A stretch of 64,000 nucleotides of DNA. Origin: Bursaphelenchus xylophilus (taxonomy: Eukaryota > Nematoda > Chromadorea > Rhabditida > Aphelenchoididae). Under the pieces are notes generated by a model. It saw only the letters and a list, made by a program, of their open reading frames with translations, was not told where the DNA came from and did not search any database. Both the position numbers and the translations under genes were made by a program. Below, piece by piece: positions 10,670-20,461 of this stretch (position 1 is its first letter; every line of letters begins with the position of its first letter). The stretch is from contig CAJFCV020000003.1 in the NCBI GenBank assembly GCA_904066235.2, forward strand, positions 1,116,001 to 1,180,000, read 5' to 3'.

Positions 10670-10779
10670 CGTACAAAAAATTCCGCTATATCACAAGCTA
10701 GAGCGGAAAAATCTTCTTATCGCCTTCCATCGAGATTTTATCCAAGTTCTTTTCTACAATTATCAAAAACAATTTTTTG

Positions 10780-10990
10780 GGGAGTTTCCCCCGTAAACAT
10801 CGCCTGTTTACATGAAACATGCAAGCTCAAGGAACGCCACGTTTTCGGCGTTCGACCAAAGTGGGCAGGACCTGTTTGCAACAACAAGCAACGTCTTTTT
10901 TGTATCTTATCGCTCACGCTGGTCGCTATAAAAAGGCCATCCGCACATGGATTTGAGCAGAATTGTGATTCGCATCAAAGCTGTTTCACC
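10780..10990 (+). promoter_or_regulatory. GST-3 promoter, duplicate of the GST-2 promoter
   Basis: GTAAACA (10793-10799) and TGTTTAC (10805-10811) form a close divergent pair of forkhead-type sites. The block CGCCACGTTTTCGG, then TTCGACCAAAGTGGGCAGG (about 10835-10870), is shared with 7190-7218, with a short GCGTT-type insertion. TATAAAAAG starts at about 10926. Confidence 0.7.
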
Positions 10991-12392
10991 ATGCCCACTT
11001 ACGAGTTACTGTACTATGATGCTTACGGAAGAGCGGAGCCCATCCGCCAGGCCTTCAACTATGCCGGAATTGCTTTTAAGGACACCAGAATTCCGCTCAA
11101 CGAATGGCCCAAGTGGAAGGGTGACACGACAAGTGAGTTTTTGCTGTTTTTGTTTGTAATGGGGACTGCTGAAGTAGTGGAGTAAGAAATCGCAAAGTAA
11201 ACTTCATCTTCTGCGCACAGACAACCCTACAACAGAGTCTGTCTGTAGCAAACAGCCTTTAAGGTACTAAGAGTCAATTTTCGACCAAAATGAACCTCCA
11301 TACTAGTCCGCTAGCCGCCGCAGAACGATGATGGGCGATTCCAAGGCGCGACGAATCCATATTATTTTCCAGATCGACTAACAGTCCGTTCGGAAAGTCG
11401 GTGGAGCTAGGTAGTTTGGCGACATGCAGTGAGAAAGCGTCGAAAATCCCTACAACCCAGTAACTGACCAAGCCGAGAGTTCAACAGTCAAGTGATTTAT
11501 TCTGTTGAAATGAGGCCTTTTATAGGGAAACCCCACGTAGAAAAGTACAATCAAATTTGAATAATTGAAGTAGATTCTCGTGGGAAAATCCTCGAAGCTC
11601 GGTCGTACCGCCTCACAGAAAACAAGAGCTCTCTTTGCATTGTGCAATTTGCGAACGGAGTAGCACAGCAAAACCCTTCCAAAACAAATAATTTTTCTTA
11701 CTCTTTTGTTCTGCAGAGATTTTACAGTACTAAACAATTATGAAATTTTCACATTTTAAAATTCAATTACTTTAGAATTCCCCTACGGCCAAATCCCGGT
11801 CCTCCTCATCGACGGGAAGCCATTAACCGAAAGCCACACCATCACCAGATTTGTGGGCAGACTGGCCAAACTGGACGGCACAACCCCGCTGGAGTCGGCG
11901 TTTGTGGATCAGGCCTATGAAATGGCCAGAACCTTCTTCGAGTCCGTGGGCCCGTATTACAAGCTGCTTCTTGGGCAGGCCGAGGGAAACAAGGTGGGGT
12001 TTTGGGAGCGATTGCTGCTAGAAAGAATCTTTAAATGGTCAGAAATAAAAGCTCAGGGTTCTCTGAAATTGGGCTCAAGACGCTTTTCAACGAAGATATT
12101 TCGTTTTTCATCTTAATTCATATTTCAGGAGAAACTGAAAGCCGAGTTCTTCGCCCCCAACGCTGAGAAGCAATTCAAGCCATTGGAGCGCCTCCTCAAG
12201 CCGAGCGGCTTTTTCGGCGAGAACGGTCCCACCTATGCCGACCTTTATTGGGCTCAGACCATCGAATTCTACAACAGACACGCGCCAGAGATCATCAGCA
12301 AGTACCCCAAGTTCTTGGAGCATCTGAAGAGAGTGGAGAGCCTGCCCCAACTCAAAACCTACTTCAAGAACCGACCAGCTGCTGCTTTTTAA
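10991..12392 (+). CDS. GST-3: sigma-class glutathione S-transferase, 207 aa
   Basis: Exons 10991-11132, 11776-11993 and 12129-12392. Tyr8 (MPTYELLYY), cis-Pro55 (FPYGQIPVL) and Glu66-Ser67 (TESHTI) are present, and the C-terminus ends PAAAF. It is the sister of GST-2: promoter block, exon sequences and the 3'UTR stretch TCATGAGAG ahead of AATAAATGTACC are all shared, so the whole gene was duplicated recently. The second donor is weak (GTGGGG) but keeps frame and exon length. Predicted role is glutathione conjugation in the cytosol, probably co-regulated with GST-2. Intron 1 contains a solo LTR inserted in an F8 repeat. Poly(A) signal at 12445. Confidence 0.96.
11435..11617 (-). mobile_element. 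Solo LTR-1 in GST-3 intron 1, inserted in an F8 repeat
   Basis: On the minus strand it runs TGTGAGGCGGTACGACC, then TATAAAAGGCCTCA, then AATAAATCACTTGACTG, then CAGTTACTGGGTTGT. The flanks GCGACATGCAGTGAGAAA and GAAAACAAGAGCTC together rebuild the F8 sequence seen at 6799, so the LTR split an F8 copy. The left boundary is uncertain by several bases. Confidence 0.75.
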
Positions 12393-12450
12393 TCAAATCG
12401 AAAAATTTGCTGAATAATTTTATTTTCAATTGTCATGAGAGAGCAATAAA

Positions 12451-13013
12451 TGTACCAACCGCGTTTTTGAGGGCTTTCTGAGGTTTGTAAAATACGGTAG
12501 TTTTTGAAGGACTTCTGAGAGTTATAAAATGCGGTAGGACAGTAAATTCTGATGCTGCAGTGAAGTTGGTGGCGGCCAAATTAAAAGCAAAGTAATCTGA
12601 AATGTGGCCCTCAAAGAGTATTAATTTTGCATTGAATCTAGTAGCTTGCCCATCTATAGATTTATAAGGATTCTAGGGCTGTCTAGTGGTATACATATAT
12701 GTAAGTAATACCACCGTCAACGCAGTGTGAAATAGATTGCAATCGATCAAAGAAAGCTCATTTCTTTTGGAAAGGTTTGCTTCTTTCCGTTTTTCAGACA
12801 AGCCTCTGTACTTCGAGACCGCAAGAAAAATTGTGCGTTATAGAAGGTTTTTGCTGAAGCGAAGTTCACTTTGGTCTGAAAGTGACTACGCGACCAGTAT
12901 CTGACCGGTCCACAACCGATTTTTTCTGGTCCGGTTCGCGAAATTTTAAAATTTTTGGGCTCTCTCCGAAAGTGTTTATACTTGTTTTGTTGTACGAAAC
13001 TTGTTCTACAGAC
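12451..13013. other. Intergenic spacer, nothing recognised
   Basis: Both strands were read. There is no exon-like or structured-RNA signal. Confidence 0.5.
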
Positions 13014-13167
13014 TGTCTCAGTCTGAATAATGGGCATAATGTCGTTGCGCCAATCGCGTCGCTGAATTGAAAAGCAATTTGATTTTGCCGCGAAGACAAT
13101 TCATTTTCTCGACAGCGATTCGATTTTTGATGCGACAGAGCGCTCATTATTTTCCCGACAGACGGTA
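13014..13167. mobile_element. Core-A MITE
   Basis: TGTCTCAGTCTGAATAATGG to GCTCATTATTTTCCCGACAG. The left terminus is diverged; the internal CAATCGCGTCGCTGAATTGA arm is clear. Confidence 0.8.
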
Positions 13168-13756
13168 GCAACATTCATATAGTACTCAAAGCAATGCCTA
13201 AATTGTTTTGCAGACTAATTTTCTTATTGGCAATTGCAATACATGCTCAATTGCCTATCTCAAAAACAGCCGGATTGCAATTTTTTGCAATTTCCATAAC
13301 TTTTGATCGCAAATTCCCCGATTTGCAAACCACTCTCGAACGGGCAACGTATTTGACCCCCAAAAAGCGATTCAAAACTAAAAAAACACACTGGGGTAAT
13401 TCCCTTGTTTATTTATCACGTTTTTTAGCGGCCCGTTTCAACGCAAAACAATTCACAAGTTTAGAAGGTACGTATTCGCAGGGGAGCATGCACGGAAGAT
13501 ACGTAATTTCGTGAGTTTTGAACTGATAAAATCAAGAGTTATGGTTGATTGGGAAGAGAAATGGACGGGGAACAACATGGGCTCGAGGGACCGTCGAAAA
13601 GTTGGGGGGAAACAAACAAGAATTGTTTTCCAAAGCAATGATTTTCTCCTTGTATTTCATTGAAATCTCAAAATTGTGAGAGGTATCACAGTTCAAAATG
13701 CCTAAAATTTCATTTTCAGCAGTTTTAAGAGCAAAAAATGGCATGTTGTTATAGAT
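13168..13756. other. Spacer, nothing recognised
   Basis: AT-rich, with short open frames only and no protein-like composition. Confidence 0.5.
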
Positions 13757-14457
13757 ATGGGAGTGCTACAAGTGCGACGTTTTCAGGGGATATACTCCAA
13801 GTGCGACGCTCGGTTTTTGATGAAACTTGTGGAAAATTTAGAATAATTTTTTCTAAAATAAATGCCAGAATCCTAGCTCGCGCTTTGCAGAAACAACCGA
13901 GATTTTTAGATCGAAAGTCGGCAAAAAATTGAGACTTTTTGCCGAATTTTGGCACGAAAAGTTTCATAAATAATTCTACTGCTGAGAGTAATTTCTCCAG
14001 AAATAATAAAAATTTTTTATCCAAAATTAACAACGTTATGGCCAAAAAGTGTTTTTAATATCTCTGACCGCTCTCCGCCTTTAACGTACTCTCTCGGCCG
14101 CAAAGATTGTTGAAAATCTCGGCTGCGCATTCAAAACGGGAGCTAAAATTTTCACTAATTGATATGTGACCTATGCCGGAATTATAGACAAATTTTAAAG
14201 AAATTCTCGGCGTCGCACGTCAAACTGAGATAAGCTAAAACAGTCCGGTGAATGGATTGGCAATTTGCCAAAAAAAGACGCGAAAAAACGTTTTGTCGGG
14301 GAAGAAATGGGGAATTCTTGGGGTGAGAGAGTACGCTTTTGCGTGTCTTTTTTCGCTCTTTCTCTGGAAATCAAGACGAACTGCAAAAAACCGATAGCGA
14401 AGAGTCTATTCCGGTCACCGGACTCCTCAGTTTGACATACGTCGCACTTGGGGAGAC
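13757..14457. repeat. F2 repeat with inserted F3 unit
   Basis: GAGTGCTACAAGTGCGACG and CCAAGTGCGACGCTCGGTTT begin F2. The body has AACAACCGAGATTTTTAGAT and GTACTCTCTCGGCCGCAAAG. F3 lies at about 14208-14440, reverse to the copy at 5190-5405. The end reads CGTCGCACTTGGGGAGACTT. Confidence 0.75.
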
Positions 14458-14930
14458 TTCCCTTATAACAAGGAAAGTACTTCTATGGGGTATGGAGTTA
14501 CAGGTCGAGTCATATATCAAAAAAATCGCAAAATTTTTCTGATTCAGAATATGTAAAAGTTAGCTGCCTAATTTTGGTTTGCAAGGGTGAAAAAATCCTA
14601 TGAACTTTTCTCGCAACACCATGGAAATGCGCCTTTTTACATGGCAACTACTAATTCAGGTGTAGTATAAATTAAATTTGACATTTTAAATCTTTCCAAG
14701 ATACCAGAGTTTACTTTAGCTCAAAAACAAGCATTTGATTTGGTAAAAACTTGGTCAAAAAGGCATTTGCGTGGTGTTGCGAGAAAAGTTCTGAGGGTTT
14801 TTTTCACCCTTACAAACCAAAATTAGGCAGCTAATTTTTACATATTCTGAATCAGAAAAATGTTGCGATTTTTTTGATATATGACTCGACCTGTAACTCC
14901 ATACCCCATAGAAGTACTTTCCTTGTAAGA
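14458..14930. repeat. Hairpin element with ACAAGGAAAGTACTTCTATG ends
   Basis: Left arm about 14467-14625 and right arm about 14775-14926 are reverse complements (TATGGAGTTACAGGTCGAGT against its complement near 14890; TTAGGCAGCTAATTT near 14823). The loop is about 150 bp. The element at 44868-45455 is a diverged relative (AAGGAAAGTACTTTTATGGG) whose loop carries a tRNA-like sequence; this one has none. Confidence 0.8.
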
Positions 14931-15620
14931 TTTTTTGGTCTCAAAGAGCTTGTGTATGCATAATTTAAAGGAAATCGAAAATCGGGACCTTTCACGGTCA
15001 GTATATCCAAAAGGCCACACGTTAAAATGATATGAAAGTTATGTATGTTCTTGATTTCCAATACTTTGTGCGACACGTCGTCGTCTTCATAACGATAAAA
15101 ACCGTTAAAAATAAGCGTTGTGATACTTTGAAAAAAAGTTCGAAAAGGATTGAAAAAAATGTTTTAATAAAAAGGATTTTTTAGATGCGGAATCTCAGGG
15201 ATGGAAGCGATATGGCCGAAAAGTATCGCCTCTCTGGCCGCTCTCCGCATCTTGTGCCACAAACAATTGAGTGCATATATGTCGGCTCTCCCTGCAAAAC
15301 GCGGGCTAAAACTTTTGATTACTTGATATGTCATCAAGGCCGACGGATCTTGATGTAAATAGAATCTCGAACATACCCTTGAAAGTCATCAAAATTTTTT
15401 GATTTTTTCACACTCCATGTCGCCGAGCTTATCCCAGCGACTTTGATAATGGACTGCACAACACACCAAAGAAATTTTGAAAATTTGATAACAAGAACAC
15501 ACTTCATTTCTAAATCTGTGGCGTAAAAATCAAATCACAATCAAATTCTTGCATTGTCTTCAAAAACATGCCCAGACTCGACATGAAACTATAATAGAAC
15601 CATTACGCATAGAATTGCCC
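14931..15620. other. Spacer before GST-4 with an F2-like piece
   Basis: About 15190-15330 resembles an F2 inner part (GCCGCTCTCCGCATCTTG). Otherwise nothing is recognised. A TATA-like GATAAAAGG lies at 15631, 75 bp before the GST-4 ATG. Confidence 0.5.
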
Positions 15621-15705
15621 TTTTTTGTCTGATAAAAGGCCGCGGAAAGAAACCTTCTTATCAACACCGCTTATTCGTTCGTCTCTCAAGTTTCTTCCCA
15701 GCCCT

Positions 15706-17056
15706 ATGCCGGTTTACGAATTGATCTATTTCAATGCCTACGGGAGAGCCGAGCCAATTCGGCAGTGTTTCGCGTACGCGGGAATAAAATACACGGATAC
15801 AAGGCTGGAATTTTCGGAATGGCAAGTGATTAAGAACAACAAGAGCAGTAAGTTGGCTTGAGCAAAGATTGTGGCCTTTCAATGCATGTTGTCGGAGAAA
15901 TCTCTGAAGAAAAATGTGTAAAAAACTCGGGGAGAGAAGCTCTTTGTTGTCCAGGCGCTTCACTATCAAAAGGCTGAAAATTTGTAATTGTAAGGCTGTC
16001 GGGAAAATAATGAGCATTCTGTCGCCTCAAAAATCGCATAGTCGCCGAGAAAATGAATTGTGTGGCGGCAAAATCAAATTGCTTGCACTTCAACGAAGCG
16101 ATTGGCGCAGCGACATTGTGCTCATTATTTTTCCAACAGAACGATAACAGGTTTTCGAAAAATTGCAAATAATGGCTAACATGGAAAGACGCCAAAATAA
16201 TGCTCAGATTTTCATTAAAACTTTCCAATTTTTCAGAGATTCCTTATGGAGTTTTGCCAGTGCTTTTGATTGATGGCAAACCGCTTTGTGAGAGTCACGC
16301 AATCACTCGCTATGTTGCCGAGGTTGCCGGGTTGGACGGAAAAGCGGACCTTCTTGAAGTTGCCCGACTGGATCAGGCGTATGAGTTGTGTCGCGGTTTC
16401 TTCGATGCCGTGAAGCCGTATTGGCTATGTTTGTTCGGTTTCAACCCAGAGGATCCGGTGAGTGAAGGGAATTTATAAACCCTGATGTCTGTAGTGGCTA
16501 ATTTGACGAAAGAAATTGTACTTGACATGTCAAATGTTACAAGGGAACTACATAGTACTAGCGCGACTCTCGATTTGAAATTTAGCACAAATTAAGGTTA
16601 CTTCTTTCTAAGGTCTATGCGAGATTCTTTTGACTTTATCACAATTTCGCTGCGCCGATCGCGTCGCTGAATTAAAAAGCAATTTGATTTTGCCACAATT
16701 CATTTTCTCTTCGGCGATGCAATTTTCGATGCGAAATTGTCCTCATTATTTTCCCGACAGACTGATGTTTATTGTACTTGTATTGTTTCCAGGAAATACT
16801 AAAGGCCGAAGTGTTCCTTCCAGCGGTGGAAAAGTATTTCCCAAATATCATCGAACTTCTACGGCCAAATTATATCTTCGGACGCAACGGCATAACATAC
16901 GTTGATCTGTATTGGGCCAATATCATTGAATTCTACAAAAAGCACGCCAGAGATGTGATCGAAAAGTACCCACAGTTTATGGAGCAAGAGCGACTAATCA
17001 AGGCGGTCCCAAAACTTCAAGAATATTTTGCCACTCGACCTAAGTGCCCGTTCTGA
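15706..17056 (+). CDS. GST-4: sigma-class glutathione S-transferase, 208 aa
   Basis: Exons 15706-15847, 16237-16457 and 16793-17056. MPVYELIYF gives Tyr8; IPYGVLPVL gives cis-Pro55; CESHAI gives Glu66-Ser67. Exon 2 is 221 nt, one codon longer than in GST-2 and GST-3, and the region before the exon junction is FNPEDP instead of the usual GDK. The C-terminus ends RPKCPF. Cytosolic glutathione transferase; substrates unknown. A CTTCCCAG just before the ATG could be a trans-splice acceptor, and GATAAAAGG at 15631 could act as a TATA box. Both introns contain core-A MITEs, the second ending only 26 bp before exon 3. Poly(A) signal at 17111. Confidence 0.95.
15993..16146. mobile_element. Core-A MITE in GST-4 intron 1
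   Basis: GGCTGTCGGGAAAATAATGA to CTCATTATTTTTCCAACAGA, with palindromic inner arms. Confidence 0.85.
16640..16767. mobile_element. Core-A MITE, 5'-truncated, in GST-4 intron 2
   Basis: Starts within the left arm (CGCTGCGCCGATCGCGTCGC) and keeps the right terminus CATTATTTTCCCGACAGACT. The end lies 26 bp upstream of the exon 3 boundary at 16793. Confidence 0.85.
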
Positions 17057-17138
17057 TTTTGGTGACAGTTTCAGAAATTGTTTTATGTATGCTTCGGAAT
17101 TTTTCGCTGGAATAAAGTTTTTTTGACGCTCAGAAATT

Positions 17139-17945
17139 ATGGAGCGTATCTACGTCTGGTCTGTTCATCAACGGACCGCGAGTGTCCGATTCCACCTCCG
17201 GTCAGAAAAGAAATTCAACGATGGCTGTGGTCTTGCGGTGGTCTCTTCAATCGACTACCTTCCGCACTCTTGCTACCTGAAATTACTTGGCCTTCCAAGT
17301 GGAAGGTTGCGGATGTGGATGTCGGGTAATCGATTGTATTCGTTCCCCTTAAAAGATGAACACGAGAATAAGATCAAATTAACTCGAATAAATGAATTTA
17401 TCAATAAACGTAAACAATACAATAAAATAAGCAATAATACAACACAACTCTACAACAACAACACTACAACCACTACAACACGACACAACAACAACCCTTA
17501 ACAATATATCTGATCAAGATGGGATAAAACCTTGGAGAAGGTTACGGTGTCGTGAATCAGGCGCTTCGCTTCGGGATCTCTCCATCGAACATTCTCGAAC
17601 ATCGGGGAAAACAACTAGGGAAACAGTTGACACAGGGGACATCTCTCTCTCTCCATAAATTCCATCGAGTTGACACATCGTGGATAACTCCAGGTTCCGT
17701 GGAATCTGACAGCGAGAATTGGAGAAAAAGACAATTGGGAAAAAGTCAGCTGTCGCCAAATCTGTACCATTATGTCCCCAAATTCTCCCATTCTGTCCCC
17801 AAAGAAGAGTTCGGAAGCTGCCCTTAAAATATTCCGAATTTGTGTCCACAAATTCAATGTCATCATTTCCGGGCAATATGAAGGTCACGATTACCGCTTG
17901 TTCTATGGATAGCTTCAAGCGGGGCCTCTAGTGGGATCGGGACTC
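17139..17945. other. Possible retroelement debris and (ACA)n-rich tract
   Basis: GC-richer stretches with protein-like composition in changing frames (17139-17330 plus; about 17520-17640 minus) flank an ACA/ACT-rich simple tract at 17446-17505 and AATAAA-rich sequence. I cannot name a domain. The association with LTR-like and MULE sequence just downstream makes mobile-element debris the likeliest origin. Confidence 0.3.
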
Positions 17946-17989
17946 TAAATGCAAAGGGTCGAACACCCTGGCCAAACGGTGACGCGAAA

Positions 17990-18420
17990 AAACGGCAAAG
18001 ACGGGAATCTTACCATACGTTGAGATCCGTTTCACTGTGTGCACGAGCACCCCATGTACAAGATAGGCACGGAAAGGAGGAGATTGGGGAGTCGGTAGAC
18101 GAAATAAACCGGTCAACAGAGAAGAGACGATTCATTCGTCGAGCACGGGAAAGAATGAGGTAAAAATCTATTATTATGGCTTTTATAGATAAATCCATTA
18201 TGCAAATTCCGATATCTTGAAACTGTCTTTTGATAAGATTTTTCTTTATTTTGTTGGCGCTAAGCCCCAAATTTGCATAAGTTCGCCAATCCACTATAAA
18301 AGACACAGATCTCTTCATTTTATAATCACTTTTTCTCTCTGTCGTGTCCAATAAATACTCCATTTCTTGGTCTTCTCGTCTTCCTCAACCGGTCGATCCT
18401 CAACTCCAATTATTCTCCTG
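17990..18420 (+). mobile_element. LTR-like fragment with TATA box and poly(A) signal
   Basis: ACTATAAAAGACACAG (about 18293) is followed about 50 bp later by CCAATAAATACTCC, then by CTTCTCGTCTTCCTCAACC. A TATA box and AATAAA so close together is LTR-like and different from LTR-1. No second copy is in the window, so this is tentative. Confidence 0.35.
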
Positions 18421-18449
18421 GCTTGCCAGTTTAATTTTCACTTCTGTTT

Positions 18450-18870
18450 TTAGCCGTTTGGTTTTATTGACGCAAAAAGAAGTTTCGTATGTTGTGGGTT
18501 TACGATTGCCAAGACTGAGAGCATCTTCAACTTCACAAATATACTGAAAGCCTTGAAAGAGAACAACGTAAATCCATGGACTATTATGGGCCCGGAATTA
18601 CGTGATTGGACTCAGCAATCCGTGAGGTATATGGCAATAAAGTCAGCCGAAACATGTGCGCGTACCATGTCATCATAGTAAGTTGCACAAAAGGCCGGCA
18701 AATAAAGCGCAGATTGGAAAAATTTTGGAATTCTGTGGCAAGCAAGCGACCAATAAATAAAACAAAAAAGAGAAATCTTGGAGCCGACCGACGTGGAACC
18801 TTGCCTCCTATGGTAGAAATGGGTATGAAATATATTTTATCAGTCTGTAGGGAAAACAAGGATCACCCGG
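18450..18870 (+). pseudogene. Degenerate MULE-type transposase fragment
   Basis: One frame (from about 18509) reads AKTESIFNFTNILKALKENN and then a proline-Trp-Thr-Ile-Met stretch. After a one-base shift near 18608 another frame reads DSAIREVYGNKVSRNMCAYH. The order (Phe-rich helix, P..IM, D.AI..V, C..H) matches the C-terminal half of MULE-type DDE transposases as I know them. It is broken by frameshifts and its right end is overrun by a core-A MITE at 18839. Confidence 0.45.
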
Positions 18871-18993
18871 TTGCATTCAAAACAGCATCGCCGCGGAGAA
18901 AATGAATTGTGTCGCGACAAAATCAAATTGTTTTTCACTTTAGCGACGCGATTGGCGAATCAAAATTGTGCCCATTATTTTTCCGAAGACTAA
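18839..18993. mobile_element. Core-A MITE
   Basis: ATCAGTCTGTAGGGAAAACA to CCCATTATTTTTCCGAAGAC, diverged at both ends but with the GACAAAATCAAATTG arm intact. Confidence 0.75.
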
Positions 18994-19975
18994 CTGGATT
19001 TTATGTAGTTAGTTGATTTCGACATACCGCAGGAAAATAAGGCTTTCATCAACCGATAATTGCATACTTTATATGGTCTTTAACCTCATGCGGTCCGACC
19101 CTTCGTCTCACCTCATTAAAACACATCATCAACGAAATATTTATATCTTGTAGAGCGGTTAGACAACAAAAATTTGAGCAAGGTCGGTCCTCTCCCCTTT
19201 TTTTACTTTGACAACAACACACACGTGTTATTGTTTGTATCTTGTTTTCCTTGCACAGCTTTTTTCGAAATAGCTGAAGCGAACACTTTGTTGTAAAAAG
19301 GAACATGGCCATTTTTTTGGCCGGGAAAAGAGAACTGGGAAAGAGAAAATAACCCTTTTATGCGGTTGCTAGCGCGCTCTTTTAGCTGTTTATTCAAAAT
19401 ATTGAAGGTCTCAGAATATATTTTTCGCGGAAAATTTTGTTTTTTTTGTGTGTTGTTAAAATTTTAGAGGCGTAAGATGTCTGGTAAAACTATCTAGGAA
19501 AGATATTTATTCATTGGTCAACAAGAAAAAGCAAACTACAATGGCTGCCAATTTTTGGCCTTCTGCCGCGACAAGACGATTTCAGAATCTTGTCCATTCA
19601 GTTGTTTGCGCCCATGAGCTGCACTGATCCCCTGGGTTCTTCAAAATTTCCAAACAAAAAATTGTTTATTGTCACAAACCCCTCTCCGCAGCCATTTCGA
19701 CACGTTTCATGTATCATATCACAACATGCACGTTCCTTGCCACACCCTTTCTATGCTTTATAATCGAAAATCGGCCTCTCCGCACCCATCATTAATGAAA
19801 CTAAATATTTGTGAGCGAAATTTTTCGGTCACAAATTTTGACACAAGTTTCAAGTGTAGGGGTTTAAGAATTGCGCCGGCGAGATTAGCTGCGTGTTGAG
19901 AGTTCGTCTTTCGTCGAGTTTCTGGTTTGGAGTTGTCTCTGCCATTTTTTGATTACACAGACTGTGTTCGGGAAG
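18994..19975. other. Spacer upstream of GST-5
   Basis: No gene recognised. The last 150 bp, with pyrimidine blocks and GAGTTGTCTCTGCC, may be promoter sequence. Confidence 0.5.
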
Positions 19976-19983
19976 TATAAAAG
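19976..19983 (+). promoter_or_regulatory. TATA box, candidate promoter of GST-5 outron
   Basis: GGAAGTATAAAAGGGAACG is the best TATA context between GST-4 and GST-5. With the acceptor TTTTCAG at 20452-20458 next to the GST-5 ATG, this would give a pre-mRNA with an outron of about 450 nt removed by spliced-leader trans-splicing. Inference only. Confidence 0.4.
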
Positions 19984-20139
19984 GGAACGTTGTTGTTTTT
20001 TGCGACAATATTGCGCAATTTCTAGACCCTTCTGCAATGAAATTGGAGTGCCCTTTTAAGAAACATGTTAAGGTGGGCTGAAGAAGAGATAAGGGTTCGG
20101 TTGAGAGTTTTAGAGGCTTCCCATGTCTAAACTAGGGCC

Positions 20140-20345
20140 AGGTCACACCAAGTGCGACGCTCAGATTTCCTCTAAAAAGCGGGTACATTTCGGGCATAGA
20201 CCGCATAACAATCCCTCAACATATTAGCTCGCGCTTTCCAGACGCCGCGGAGATATTGAATGATCTTTGCTGGCCGAGAGAGTACGCTAGACGGGGAGAG
20301 CGGTCATAGAAAAAAGCAGTTTTCGGCCATATTTTTTTGCATAAT
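20140..20345. repeat. F2 repeat half copy in the presumed GST-5 outron
   Basis: CCAAGTGCGACGCTCAGATT to AGAAAAAAGCAGTTTTCGGC, with GCCGAGAGAGTACGCTAGAC in between. Only one arm is present. Confidence 0.65.
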
Positions 20346-20461
20346 ACCTGCTCATTACAGTAAATCGCATTTTCCCCAGGAAGGTTGCTTTTTAAATACG
20401 CGCGATCAACTTTTATCTTCACCAATTGCCCGGAAACATACTGAAACTCCGTTTTCAGAAC

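Noticed and set aside
10580..11185. 201-codon open frame ending in GST-3 exon 1
   Set aside because: Its first two thirds are MITE and promoter sequence; the TATA box and Tyr8 spacing put the start at 10991.
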